A program made the position numbers and the translations under genes. Shown here piece by piece: positions 51,929-61,040 of a stretch of DNA of 64,000 nucleotides. Location of the stretch: NCBI RefSeq assembly GCF_015326965.1, contig NZ_CP017659.1, forward strand, positions 4,964,001-5,028,000. Reading direction: 5' to 3'. Within the stretch, counting starts at the first letter, position 1. Each line of letters opens with the position of its first letter. The stretch comes from Paenibacillus sp. JZ16 (lineage in GTDB: Bacteria > Bacillota > Bacilli > Paenibacillales > Paenibacillaceae). The notes below the pieces were generated by a model, which had not been told where the DNA came from, did no database searches, and was given only the letters and a program-made list of their open reading frames with translations.

Positions 51929-53260
51929 ATGACGGAGCGGAGGCAACTCCCTGTCCAGCAAATTCGTATCGGTATTATCGGAAGCCAGACGATCGTTGAT
52001 AAAATTATGAAGGTCATTGAAACCTTTCCTTCCTTTGACCCCGTACCGCTTGTTTTTCAGGATGATGGCGAAGCGCCGGCCCTGGCTGAGCGGATCGGAG
52101 GCGAGGTTGAGGTGTTGTTCCTCTCGGATCCGCTGACCCAGCGCAAGGTGAAGGAGCTCGGACAGGTCTCGATCCCTGTGCATTATGTCCCCGTCACGGA
52201 CGCGGGTTTATATAAAGCGTTGTTCCATGCCGGGCAGCGGGGAAGACTGGCTGGCGGCATATCGGTGGATACTTTAACCGAGACGATGGTGGTCCGGACG
52301 ATAAGGGATCTGGGTATCCCGGCCGTACAGGCCGCCATTTACGATGGACCGGCTTATGCCCCGAAGGAGAACCTGGTTGCTTTTCACCGTTTACAATATG
52401 AATCCGGCGCGTGCTCCGTTGCGTTCACGGGCGTGGAAGCGGTGGCCCATGAGCTGACGAGGCTCGGGGTCCCTAATGAGTGGCTGCTGCCTTCCGATCA
52501 GGATATCGTGGTATCGCTGGAGCGGGCTTTGCTGTCTACGGCATCCCGTCGTAGCAGGGAAGGCCAAATCGTTGTTGGGATGATTAATATAGATGATTTT
52601 GGAACCCAGGCGTTAAGACGGAATAATGAGCATGAGGTGCAGAAGCTGAAGCTGGACATTCACCGGATGGTGCTCGATTATGTGGAATCGCTGGACGGAT
52701 ATCTGACCCATCTGGGCGGGGACGAGTATTTGTTCTTCACGACACGCGGCATCTTTGAACGGGAAACCGGCGGCTATAAAACGATCCCCTTGGCTAAAGA
52801 CGTGAACAAAACCTATGGCATTTCGCTCAGCATCGGCATGGGTTTTGGCCAGTCGGCCAGCATGGCGGGAACCAATGCGCGAATCGCGATGCGGAAATCC
52901 AAGGAGGTGGGCGGTAACGCCTGCTTTATCGTGCGTGAGGACGGCACGCTGATCGGACCGCTGGAGATGTCCGACCCTGTGCAGGAGGTGCTGTCCTTTA
53001 CGGATGCAGGGCTGATCAAGCGGGCAGAGGACGCAGGGATGACGAGCGCCTACTTGAGCAAGCTGCTGAACCAGCGTGCCCGTTCGGGTAAATATGAATA
53101 CAAGGTCCATGAGCTCGCTCACCTGCTGGACATTACCGTCCGCAGTGCACATCGGCTGCTCCAACTGTGGACCGACAACGACTTGGTTGAGATAGCCGGA
53201 ATCGAGAAGGTGCCAAGGGGAAGGCCAAGGCAGATATTCAGATTCACGTTTTTGGAGTAG
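51929..53260 (+). CDS. Regulator fusing a Rossmann-like sensor, a GGDEF-like domain and a C-terminal HTH
   Basis: A 443-residue protein of unknown family. Residues about 12-110 start IRIGIIGSQTIVDKIMKVIETF, a receiver- or PrpR-N-like alpha/beta fold but lacking a clear phosphoacceptor Asp. Residues about 215-350 resemble a nucleotide cyclase fold: VVGMINIDDFGTQAL, HLGGDEYLFFTT (GGDEY at the GGDEF position) and LSIGMGFGQSA... ARIAMRKSKEVGGNACFIV, the usual SIG and A-x3-AK ends. The GTP cyclohydrolase III fold is an alternative. Residues about 365-443 look like a winged helix: GMTSAYLSKLLNQRA, KVHELAHLLDITVRSAHRLLQLWTDNDLVEI. It probably binds DNA and a nucleotide. It stands alone; GGGAGTGAATGAAAC precedes ATG 51929. 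Confidence 0.6.
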   Translation: MTERRQLPVQQIRIGIIGSQTIVDKIMKVIETFPSFDPVPLVFQDDGEAPALAERIGGEVEVLFLSDPLTQRKVKELGQVSIPVHYVPVTDAGLYKALFHAGQRGRLAGGISVDTLTETMVVRTIRDLGIPAVQAAIYDGPAYAPKENLVAFHRLQYESGACSVAFTGVEAVAHELTRLGVPNEWLLPSDQDIVVSLERALLSTASRRSREGQIVVGMINIDDFGTQALRRNNEHEVQKLKLDIHRMVLDYVESLDGYLTHLGGDEYLFFTTRGIFERETGGYKTIPLAKDVNKTYGISLSIGMGFGQSASMAGTNARIAMRKSKEVGGNACFIVREDGTLIGPLEMSDPVQEVLSFTDAGLIKRAEDAGMTSAYLSKLLNQRARSGKYEYKVHELAHLLDITVRSAHRLLQLWTDNDLVEIAGIEKVPRGRPRQIFRFTFLE

Positions 53261-53287
53261 CGTTGTGAAATAACTTTGGGAACACTG

Positions 53288-53323
53288 GCGCCTCTTCCGT
53301 TATGCGACGGAGGAGGCGCTTTT
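53288..53323 (+). terminator. Terminator after the GGDEY-HTH gene
   Basis: GCGCCTC and TCCGT pair with ACGGA and GAGGCGC (one internal mismatch), then TTTT. Confidence 0.8.
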
Positions 53324-53430
53324 CCGGAATGGTCCCGCTAGGAGAGTTTTTTTAGCGCGCCTGCAACCTTCCAGATGATGGAACCGTTAGTAGATAAAAT
53401 GGGAAATATTTATCTACAGGGGGCTGAAGT

Positions 53431-54525
53431 ATGGGAAAGCGGGGTTCATGGATTGCTGCTTTGATGCTTATCGTATTGCTGGTCAGCGGCTGCTCTTCGG
53501 GTTCTCAAGACAAAAGCGCCGGAAGTGCCGCGCCCGTCGAAAAGCAAGTAACATCGACGGATCATGCCTCAAACAAAACAGACGGAGGTGCGGCGGAAGC
53601 CGAAAGCGCAACGGCGGATAAGAGCAAGAACAGCGCCGAGGAGCCGGCATCGGCGGATGCTGAGCTTCCGAATATGCCATCGCCTGCCCAGACTTCCGGC
53701 GCAGGGTTTAACTCGCAGGATTTGTCACGCGGCCTCAACCAAAAGCTGATGTACAAAGCGAATATCGTGATGGAGATTCAGGACTATGGAAAAGCGCAGT
53801 CGGAAGTCCGGAACACAGTGACGCTTTCCGGCGGTTATATTGTTAATTTCAGCGAAACCCAGTCCAGCAGCGAAAAAGGCGGCACGTTTATTGTGAAAGT
53901 TCCTGCGAACGGTTTCTCCTCCTTTATAGACCGTTTGGAGAACATTGCGCATGAAAGCCTGCAGCGAAGCATCGAAGGGCAGGACGTGACCGAGGAATAC
54001 ATCGATTTGGAATCCAGGCTTAAGGCCAAGCAAATCATGGAGGAGCAGTACGTCGCCTTCATGAAAAAAGCAACAAAAACGACCGACCTTGTCGCTTTTG
54101 CCAACGAGCTGGAGCGCATTCAATCCGAAATCGAGCAGATGAAAGGCCGGATGCGTTACATTGATCAAAACGTGTCTTACTCCACGGTAGAAATCAGGCT
54201 TTACGAGTCGCCCGAAAAAAAGGATGATCCCAAAACGTCCGCCATTCAAGCGCCGCTCGGACAGCGGGTTTCCCAAGCTTTTCAGGGCAGCATCGATGTG
54301 ATCACCATCATCATCCAATGGATTATCGTCATCCTTTCCGGCTCACTTCCCTTATTGGTCATCGCGGCCTTCGTTCTGCTCATCCTATGGCTGGCACGAA
54401 GATCGGGGCAGCGGAAACGGGAAGAGGCAGCCCGAATACGAAAGCTGCTCAATAACGGCGTGACATCGGAGCAAGGATATCCGGAAGGCCACAAGGACGA
54501 GGATAAACGATTGAAAGACGAATAA
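53431..54525 (+). CDS. DUF4349 lipoprotein
   Basis: A 364-residue exported protein. Lipobox LLVSGCSSGS (lipidated Cys21), then a long disordered Ala/Ser/Asp-rich linker to about residue 100. The DUF4349 domain follows: LMYKANIVMEIQDYGKAQSEVRNTV, GGYIVNFSETQ, IVKVPANGFSSFIDRL, VTEEYIDLESRLKAKQIMEEQYV, and the coiled stretch ERIQSEIEQMKGRMRYIDQ. A membrane helix near 297-325 and a basic tail (RRSGQRKREEAARIRKL) end it, so it is anchored at both ends. The function is unknown. GGGGGCTGAAGT precedes ATG 53431. Confidence 0.88.
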   Translation: MGKRGSWIAALMLIVLLVSGCSSGSQDKSAGSAAPVEKQVTSTDHASNKTDGGAAEAESATADKSKNSAEEPASADAELPNMPSPAQTSGAGFNSQDLSRGLNQKLMYKANIVMEIQDYGKAQSEVRNTVTLSGGYIVNFSETQSSSEKGGTFIVKVPANGFSSFIDRLENIAHESLQRSIEGQDVTEEYIDLESRLKAKQIMEEQYVAFMKKATKTTDLVAFANELERIQSEIEQMKGRMRYIDQNVSYSTVEIRLYESPEKKDDPKTSAIQAPLGQRVSQAFQGSIDVITIIIQWIIVILSGSLPLLVIAAFVLLILWLARRSGQRKREEAARIRKLLNNGVTSEQGYPEGHKDEDKRLKDE

Positions 54526-54655
54526 CGGCAGGAGCAGACCAAATACATCAAAAAACAATCATAAAATCCCGAGGAAGGCAAAGGCAAATCTTCAGATTCA
54601 CCATTCTGGAATAGGATATCAGATATGTATTATAATGGAGGGCGAGGTGATCGTG

Positions 54656-54790
54656 ATGAATAAAACGAAGGTCAAATTTACTCGCGTTGAGAAAATCGTC
54701 ATCTTCACGATGCTGGGGCTGGCAGCCTCCTTTATCATTGCCTTCCTCGTGCTTCGACACATCGTGCTGAACGTTTCGTTTGCTCCCTGA
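54656..54790 (+). CDS. Small membrane protein, 44 residues
   Basis: An unlisted small ORF: MNKTKVKFTRVEKIVIFTML... followed by a hydrophobic helix (LGLAASFIIAFLVLRHIVL) and NVSFAP. GGAGGGCGAGGTGATCGTG provides a good site before ATG 54656. The stop codon lies inside a strong terminator stem (54782-54808), so the transcript ends immediately after the gene. A basic, then hydrophobic layout predicts one helix with the C-terminus outside. No homologue is recognised. Codon use resembles the neighbours. Confidence 0.6.
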   Translation: MNKTKVKFTRVEKIVIFTMLGLAASFIIAFLVLRHIVLNVSFAP

Positions 54791-54808
54791 AACCAGGGAG
54801 CTTTTTTT
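54782..54808 (+). terminator. Terminator overlapping the small gene's stop
   Basis: GCTCCCTG, loop AAAC, CAGGGAGC, then seven T; the TGA stop (54788-54790) sits in the hairpin. Confidence 0.85.
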
Positions 54809-54977
54809 AGGAGATGAGAAAATATAAACATCCGAGGCTTAGCATCTTTATTTCGCAGGTAAAACTTCCTCTAAACACGATCTATCTACCTATTTAAAGA
54901 CGATTTAAAGATTTGTCTTTATATCAATTGGGGCCGTATGATGAAGAAGAATCATCAATCGGAGGAGGAGATTGTTC

Positions 54978-55994
54978 ATGTTAACCGTTGCGGAATTAGA
55001 AGCGAAGCTGGCGGAGCCTTCAGCACAGCTTGTTGCCGATCTGGCATCTTTGGAGGGGGATATTCTTGTGTTGGGCGTCGGCGGGAAAATGGGTCCCAGC
55101 CTTGCAAGGCTGGCGGCCAACGCCGTTCGGGAAGGCGGTGGAGGCAAACGGATCATCGGCGTATCGCGGTTCTCGAACCAGGAGGCTAGACGTGAGCTGG
55201 AGGAGGCGGGCGTTCAGACGATGTCGTGCGACCTGCTGAACGATGGGGAACTGCAGCAGCTGCCCGAGGCTCCGAACGTGATCTACATGGCGGGCAATAA
55301 ATTCGGCACGACCGGGCGTGAATATTTTACTTGGGCGATGAACTCGTACTTGCCGGGCCGGGTGGCCGAGAAATTCAAGCAATCCAGAATGGTCGTATTT
55401 TCATCAGGAAATGTGTACCCGTTCTCACCGGTGGGCAGTGGCGGAGTCAACGAATCCGTTGCGCCGGAGCCGGTTGGAGAGTATGCGCAGTCTTGTCTCG
55501 GCAGAGAGCGCGTCTTTGAATATTTTTCCCACCAGAATGGTACGCCGATGGCGATTTACCGCCTGAATTATGCCATCGACATGCGGTACGGCGTTCTGCA
55601 TGAGCTGGCCAGATCGATTCACGAGGACCGGCCGATTCACCTGGCGATGGGGCATGCGAATATCATATGGCAAGGAGATGCCAATGAGATGGCGCTCCGT
55701 TCGCTCCTGCACTGCAGCTCTCCTCCGGAGATCATCAACATTACCGGACCGGAGACGATGTCGATCCGCTGGGCGGCACAGGAAATGGCGGCACGGATGG
55801 GCAAGGAAGTGACCTTTACGGGTACGGAATCCGAGACCGCACTCCTGAACAATGCTGCGAAGTCCCACCAGCTGTTCGGTTATCCGAAGGTGTCTCTGCT
55901 GCAGATGCTGGACTGGACCGCAGCATGGGTGCAATCGGGCGGCGAGAGCTGGAATAAGCCGACTCACTTCCAAGAGAGAAAGGGGAAATTCTAA
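54978..55994 (+). CDS. NAD-dependent epimerase/dehydratase family protein
   Basis: A 338-residue short-chain dehydrogenase-like protein. The Rossmann motif is ILVLGVGGKMGPSLARLA (G-x2-G-x2-G), and SSGNVYPFSPVGS...YAQSCLGRERVFEY gives the catalytic Ser and the Y-x3-K-like region (here Y-A-Q-S-C-L-G-R, without the Lys), so catalysis is uncertain. C-terminal GHANIIWQGDANEMALRSLL and NITGPETMS resemble NAD-dependent epimerases of sugars. GGAGGAG lies seven bases before ATG 54978. It overlaps the aldolase gene by one base and is thus co-transcribed with it. Confidence 0.8.
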   Translation: MLTVAELEAKLAEPSAQLVADLASLEGDILVLGVGGKMGPSLARLAANAVREGGGGKRIIGVSRFSNQEARRELEEAGVQTMSCDLLNDGELQQLPEAPNVIYMAGNKFGTTGREYFTWAMNSYLPGRVAEKFKQSRMVVFSSGNVYPFSPVGSGGVNESVAPEPVGEYAQSCLGRERVFEYFSHQNGTPMAIYRLNYAIDMRYGVLHELARSIHEDRPIHLAMGHANIIWQGDANEMALRSLLHCSSPPEIINITGPETMSIRWAAQEMAARMGKEVTFTGTESETALLNNAAKSHQLFGYPKVSLLQMLDWTAAWVQSGGESWNKPTHFQERKGKF

Positions 55995-57076
55995 TGAGCG
56001 GACAGGTTCCTGCAACTCAACGTTTAGCCCCCGAGAAGCTTAAAGCTCTGCATGAAGGGCTTGTCATACCGGCTCACCCGCTTGCTTTGGATGAGAACCG
56101 AAAGCTGGACGAACGACGCCAGCGGGCATTAACGCGCTATTATGCGGCATCCGGTGCGGGCGGTGTTGCCGTCGGCGTTCATTCGACCCAATTCGAGATC
56201 CGTGACAAGGGCATCGACTTGTATGAACCCGTGCTGCGACTTGCGGCAGAAGAGGTTCGAAAAGCGGGGCTCGATCGGCCGTTCATTATGGTGGCCGGCG
56301 TCTGCGGCCCCACGGAGCAGGCTGTAGAGGAAACGGAGATCGCCCGCAAGCTCGGCTATGACGCCGTCCTCCTCAGCATGGGCGGTTTAAGCGGCTGGAG
56401 TGAAGAAGACATTCTAAGGCGCACGGAGAAGATTGCGCAGAGGATGCCGGTGATCGGGTTCTACCTTCAGCCGTCGGTTGGCGGCAACATCTTCTCCTTC
56501 GACTTTTGGCGCGCCTTCGCCGAAATTCCGAATATCGTGGCAATCAAGATGGCTCCCTTCAACCGCTATCAGACGATTGACGTCGTCCGTGCCGTCTGTT
56601 ATTCGAGCCGCAGAGATGACATTGCGCTCTATACGGGGAATGATGATAACATCGTCAACGATTTGCTGACGACGTATCAATTCCAAGTGGACGGGACGCT
56701 GGTCACCAAGCCTATCGTCGGCGGTCTGCTCGGTCATTGGGCGGTCTGGACCAAGAAAGCGGTAGAGCTGCTGGAAGAAATCAAGGAGGCACGCACAGAG
56801 AAGCAATTCGCGAAGGAGTGGCTCATACGCAATGTGGAGATTACCGACTCCAATGCGGCCTTTTTTGATCCCGCACATCAGTTTGCAGGCTGTATTCCGG
56901 GCATCCATGAGGTGCTCCGCAGGCAGGGGCTGCTGCAAGGCACATGGTGCCTGAATCCGCATGAAACGCTGTCTCCCGGACAATCCGAAGAGATTGACAG
57001 AGTCTACCGGGATTATCCGCATTTGAACGATGACGATTTTATACAAGAGCACTTGGAAAGTTGGCTGGCGGACTGA
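55994..57076 (+). CDS. Dihydrodipicolinate synthase-family aldolase
   Basis: A 360-residue TIM-barrel protein, longer than the common 290-300. Family stretches are EGLVIPAHPLALDENRKLDERRQRALTRYYAASGAGGVAVGVHSTQF and IGFYLQPSVGG (Tyr), with the Schiff-base Lys in NIVAIKMAPF. DHDPS-type enzymes add or remove pyruvate; relatives act on sugar acids. The overlap with the epimerase gene suggests that the pair works on one substrate. The Ser dehydratase genes begin 39 bases downstream, but a terminator or promoter is not visible between them, so all four could be in one operon. Confidence 0.82.
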   Translation: MSGQVPATQRLAPEKLKALHEGLVIPAHPLALDENRKLDERRQRALTRYYAASGAGGVAVGVHSTQFEIRDKGIDLYEPVLRLAAEEVRKAGLDRPFIMVAGVCGPTEQAVEETEIARKLGYDAVLLSMGGLSGWSEEDILRRTEKIAQRMPVIGFYLQPSVGGNIFSFDFWRAFAEIPNIVAIKMAPFNRYQTIDVVRAVCYSSRRDDIALYTGNDDNIVNDLLTTYQFQVDGTLVTKPIVGGLLGHWAVWTKKAVELLEEIKEARTEKQFAKEWLIRNVEITDSNAAFFDPAHQFAGCIPGIHEVLRRQGLLQGTWCLNPHETLSPGQSEEIDRVYRDYPHLNDDDFIQEHLESWLAD

Positions 57077-57115
57077 TACAATGAGGGCAGAATAGTTGAA
57101 AGTGGGGAATCGCGC

Positions 57116-57799
57116 ATGCGGTTTAAAGATGTGTTTTCTATTATTGGGCCCAGTATGGTGGGGCCGTCGAGCTCTCATACCGCTGGGGCCGTGCGGATCG
57201 GAAGGGCTGCGCGGCGCATATTTGGAGCATTCCCCGATCAAGCGGAAATTGTGTTCTACGGTTCTTTTGCCGAAACCTACCGCGGCCACGGCACCGATCT
57301 GGCTGTCGTGGGCGGATTGCTCGATTTTGCCACGGATGATATGCGTATCCGGAATTCGATCGAGCTTGCGGAGGCGGCAGGCATTGAACTTAATTTCAAA
57401 ACGGCACAGAATGTGGCCTTTCACCCGAACACCGTTGAGCTGAGGCTGACGGACGGCGATCATACCGACGTCATTGCAGGCGCTTCCATTGGCGGAGGCA
57501 GTGTGGAAATGCTGCGCGTGAACGGTTTCGACGTTAAGTTTACGATGAATTATCCGGTGCTGCTGGTCTTTCATGATGATACGCCGGGCATGGTCGCGCA
57601 TATCACCCGGCTCCTGGAGGCAGGCGGCGTCAACATTGCCTATATGGACGTGGACCGCAAGGGAAGAGGCGGCGATGCCATGACGGTGGTGGAGTCGGAT
57701 GAAGCGGTCCCGGCTGAGTTGATGAAGCATATCGAAGGGCTGCCGAGCGTGCACCGCGTCGTCGTTGCGGATTTGACAGTAGAGGAGGCGCAGTCATGA
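57116..57799 (+). CDS. sdaAB: L-serine dehydratase, iron-sulfur-dependent, beta subunit
   Basis: A 227-residue subunit of the two-part L-serine ammonia-lyase, which turns serine into pyruvate and ammonia. The start MRFKDVFSIIGPSMVGPSSSHTAGAVRIGR is the family signature. A C-terminal ACT domain (VLLVFHDDTPGMVAHITRLLEAGGVNIAYMDVDRKG) provides serine control. It overlaps the alpha subunit gene by four bases (ATGA). Confidence 0.95.
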   Translation: MRFKDVFSIIGPSMVGPSSSHTAGAVRIGRAARRIFGAFPDQAEIVFYGSFAETYRGHGTDLAVVGGLLDFATDDMRIRNSIELAEAAGIELNFKTAQNVAFHPNTVELRLTDGDHTDVIAGASIGGGSVEMLRVNGFDVKFTMNYPVLLVFHDDTPGMVAHITRLLEAGGVNIAYMDVDRKGRGGDAMTVVESDEAVPAELMKHIEGLPSVHRVVVADLTVEEAQS

Positions 57800-58728
57800 A
57801 GTTTTCTACGCTGGAGCAAATCATTGCGTGCTGCCGGGAGGACCAGGTTACAATCGGCCAGTTGATGCTGAATGAGCAGATCAAGGAAACCGGCAAGAGC
57901 AAGGAAGAGACGTTTAAACAAATGGCCGATTATTACGGCATTATGAAGGAAGCGGTGCACCGGGGGATCCATGAACCTGTTCCTTCCAAAAGCGGACTGA
58001 CCGGCGGGGATGCCGTGCGCGTCCATCAATATATGAGCAACGGGGTGCCTGCGCTCGGTACCGACGCTTGCACGGCACTGGCCTACGCGCTGTCCGTGTC
58101 CGAAGTGAATGCCTCCATGGGGCGCATCGTGGCCACGCCGACAGCAGGCTCCTGCGGCATTATCCCCGGCGTATTCGTCAGCACGCAGGAGCGCTTCGGC
58201 TGGGAAGACGAGCGTCTGGTGATGGGGCTGTTTAGCGCAGGCGCGATCGGCTACGTGATCGCCAATAATTCGTTTATTTCCGGTGCGGAGGGCGGCTGTC
58301 AAGCCGAAGTGGGCTCAGCCATCGGCATGGCGGCAGGCGCTCTGACAGAGCTGAGGGGCGGCACGCCGGAGCAAGCGGTTCATGCCGTTGGACTTGCACT
58401 GAAAAATTCCTTAGGGCTCATCTGCGACCCGGTTGGCGGACTGGTCGAGATTCCTTGCATCGTGCGCAACGGCTTCGGCGCCGTGACCGCGCTGGCGGCA
58501 TCGGATATGGCGCTGGCCGGCGTTCGAAGCGTCATCCCGTCGGATGAAGTGATTGACGTGATGCTGGAAGTCGGCACGGCTATGCCGGCCAAGCACCGGG
58601 AAACGGCGAAGGGCGGACTTGCGCAGACGCCGACAGGAAAAAAAATCTTGAAGGATTTGTACGGCAAGGAAGGCAAGAAATTACGGGAAAAGGGTGCCAA
58701 AGCCAAGAAAGACGAAATGGGTGAATGA
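57796..58728 (+). CDS. sdaAA: L-serine dehydratase, iron-sulfur-dependent, alpha subunit
   Basis: A 310-residue catalytic subunit. Cys residues in TPTAGSCGIIPG, GGCQAEVGSA and IPCIVRNG, plus LGLICDPVGG, supply the 4Fe-4S cluster ligands known for this family. The tail is Lys-rich (KKLREKGAKAKKDE). The start overlaps sdaAB, so the two subunits are made together. A strong terminator follows at 58814. Confidence 0.95.
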   Translation: MKFSTLEQIIACCREDQVTIGQLMLNEQIKETGKSKEETFKQMADYYGIMKEAVHRGIHEPVPSKSGLTGGDAVRVHQYMSNGVPALGTDACTALAYALSVSEVNASMGRIVATPTAGSCGIIPGVFVSTQERFGWEDERLVMGLFSAGAIGYVIANNSFISGAEGGCQAEVGSAIGMAAGALTELRGGTPEQAVHAVGLALKNSLGLICDPVGGLVEIPCIVRNGFGAVTALAASDMALAGVRSVIPSDEVIDVMLEVGTAMPAKHRETAKGGLAQTPTGKKILKDLYGKEGKKLREKGAKAKKDEMGE

Positions 58729-58813
58729 ATTCACTCCCATTTTCATATAACGACCAAGGCGTTTAGCTTCTCTAATGTATCTGTGAGGAAGAGAAAAAAT
58801 TTAACATGCTCCG

Positions 58814-58848
58814 TGAGGGATTTCTTTATGAAATCCCTCATTTTTTTT
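58814..58848 (+). terminator. Terminator after sdaAA
   Basis: TGAGGGATTTC, loop TTTAT, GAAATCCCTCA, then eight T. Confidence 0.9.
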
Positions 58849-59353
58849 AGATCTAGAATTTATAAGTTATCTTGCTGCGCTGATGAAATTCTATATCGCA
58901 AGAAAACTTACCTTTGAATCGCGGTCGCTCGTTCTTAATTGGCTTCGATAGAGGTTTTTCTTATCTATTTCTACCGCTTTAGCATTTTCCACCTGCCCAA
59001 AAAGCCTGATATCATGCGGGTTTTTGGCTTTTTATCCGCCTGATCGAGAAAAAACACCATCTCGCAGAAATACGCTTCTTTACGAATCGTGGAAGCGTTT
59101 TTATGATGTGGATGGGTAGAAAAATCCGTGCCGGGGATCGGCATCGGCTGCCCGAATGATTTTAGAATATTCCCTGCGCTCAGCTGGGGATCTTCGCCAA
59201 CAAGGAGGAATGGTAGAAAGCGACTTGCATCAGCAGCGCAGACCGGATAAGTAAGCAAACATACACAGATGAGTGGAAATGACGGGGGTAGAGTAGCGAT
59301 CGCACAGATTCAGACAGCCTGATTTAAATGATGAATTATGAGGAGGAACGAAC
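58849..59353. other. Gap before the LplA-like operon
   Basis: No gene seen. AAAAGCC (59001) can pair with GGCTTTTT (59025), a weak hairpin with its own T run. A cre-like TGGAAGCGTTTTTA (59090-59103) fits the consensus with two mismatches. The 100 bases before ATG 59354 carry AGGAGGAAC but no clear promoter. Confidence 0.4.
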
Positions 59354-60961
59354 ATGACAAAAAAGTGGTTTCGCATGGCACTCGTATTTACATTAATCAT
59401 TTCGATCCTGGCCGCATGCAGCGGAGGAGATAAAGAGGCAGCTCCCGAAACGGACGGAGACACAGCACCTCCAACGGCACCGGCAGATCCCGATCAATAT
59501 GGAGATACAGGAGGCCTCGCGCTTCCATTGGTCGATAAACCGACAACGATCAATTGGATGGTCGTCAGCGAGAAAACCAATCTGAACGATTCCTTGCTTG
59601 CCAAGGAAATCGAGAAGCGAACCGGAATCAAAGTGAATTTCCAGGCTTATTCCTCGGCTACGTTTCAAGACAAACTGAAAGTAACCGTTGCATCCGGCAA
59701 GCTCCCGGACATTATCCATGGGCTGACGCCTCCGGAGCTGAAGAAGATCGGCAAACAGAAAGCGGTTGTTGCCATTAACGAATATCTCGACATGCTGCCG
59801 AACTTCAAAAAAATGTATGTGGACGAGAACCCGTGGGTCATTCCGTCCTTCGGAGACGAATCCGGCAACATCTATACCTGGCCGGTTGCGAACATTAACC
59901 GTGACGTCAACCACGGCTTCCTGTACCGCAAAGATATTTTCGATGAGCTGGGCATCAAGGAATGGACGAATACCGATGAGTTTTACCAGGCTCTGAAGAA
60001 GTTGAAGGAAGCCTATCCGGACTCCTATCCTTACGCCTCCAAGACGAAGGAGCACATTTTCCGCGACTGGGCCTTCGGCTGGGGAATCGGCGGAGCCAAC
60101 TATCCGACGTATTACGACGAGACGGCGAAGGTGTGGAAATACGCTACGATACAGCCAGAGCACAAAGAAATGCTCGATTTTATGAAGAAGCTGTATAACG
60201 AGGGACTCCTGGATCCGGAATTCATGACGGATACCGACGATTCCTGGACGGCGAAAATGACGTCAGGCAATAAATCCTTTGTGACCTATGACTGGATCGG
60301 ACGTTTGGACCTGTTCTACAACCAGGTGAAGGATCAAAACCCGAATTATGACCTGAGATACGGAAATCCGGTTGGACCGACCGGCAACGGCAAAACGATC
60401 GAGAGCATCACGAACGGCTTCAGCATCGCGGTAGCAAACAACGACAACAAGGAAGCTGCCCTGAAGCTGCTCGACTACCTGACGAGCCCGTCCGGCGCAA
60501 CGCTGGTAACGATGGGCGTGGAAGGCGAGACGTTCAAGATGGAAGGCGATAAAGCCGTCTATCCGGAGCTGACCGACGTGCCGTTGGTGGATATCAGCGT
60601 GCTGGAGGACCGTTATGGTCTGTGGCTGCAAGGTCTGTATGTCAATTCCGATAAGCGCAGCGTGTACTTCAACTACACGGAGAAGGAGCAGGAAGCTCAG
60701 GATAAGCTGCTGAACGGAAATAAATTCGAGCCGCTGGATCCGGTTGTGAACTTTACGGATGACGAAACCGCAACGATTGCGGAAATCCAAACCTCGCTGA
60801 AGAAATTGGCGGATGAATTTAACGCAAAATACATTCTGAACAAAAACTACGGCGATGCCGAGTGGCAGCAATGGCAGGTTCAGGCTGAGAAGCAGGGAGC
60901 TAAACAGCTCGTCGATATTTTCAACGCAGCCCAGAAGAGATTGGATGAAGCCACGAATTAA
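59354..60961 (+). CDS. LplA-like ABC substrate-binding lipoprotein
   Basis: A 535-residue binding protein. Lipobox SILAACSGGD (lipidated Cys23), then an acidic, Pro-rich linker. The mature part starts TINWMVVSEKTNLNDSLLAKEIEKRTGIKVNF and shows DKLKVTVASGKLPDIIHGL, the pattern of the large (about 500-560) binding proteins that go with LplB/LplC-type permeases. These often bind plant or fungal polysaccharide fragments. The two permeases and a membrane-anchored AraC-type regulator follow. Substrate unknown. Confidence 0.9.
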   Translation: MTKKWFRMALVFTLIISILAACSGGDKEAAPETDGDTAPPTAPADPDQYGDTGGLALPLVDKPTTINWMVVSEKTNLNDSLLAKEIEKRTGIKVNFQAYSSATFQDKLKVTVASGKLPDIIHGLTPPELKKIGKQKAVVAINEYLDMLPNFKKMYVDENPWVIPSFGDESGNIYTWPVANINRDVNHGFLYRKDIFDELGIKEWTNTDEFYQALKKLKEAYPDSYPYASKTKEHIFRDWAFGWGIGGANYPTYYDETAKVWKYATIQPEHKEMLDFMKKLYNEGLLDPEFMTDTDDSWTAKMTSGNKSFVTYDWIGRLDLFYNQVKDQNPNYDLRYGNPVGPTGNGKTIESITNGFSIAVANNDNKEAALKLLDYLTSPSGATLVTMGVEGETFKMEGDKAVYPELTDVPLVDISVLEDRYGLWLQGLYVNSDKRSVYFNYTEKEQEAQDKLLNGNKFEPLDPVVNFTDDETATIAEIQTSLKKLADEFNAKYILNKNYGDAEWQQWQVQAEKQGAKQLVDIFNAAQKRLDEATN

Positions 60962-61040
60962 TCTGCAGAAGAAATAGGAGTGATGGCGGCATCCGGGTAC
61001 CACGCTCGGGTGCTGCTCATCATCTTAAGGAGGGGACACC

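Noticed and set aside
56414..57754. Minus-strand ORF of 446 codons over the aldolase and sdaAB genes
   Set aside because: It spans two well-recognised plus-strand genes and their junction, so it cannot be coding.
58971..59258. Minus-strand ORF of 95 codons in the gap before the LplA-like gene
   Set aside because: It has no ribosome site or known motif, and its composition is like noncoding sequence.
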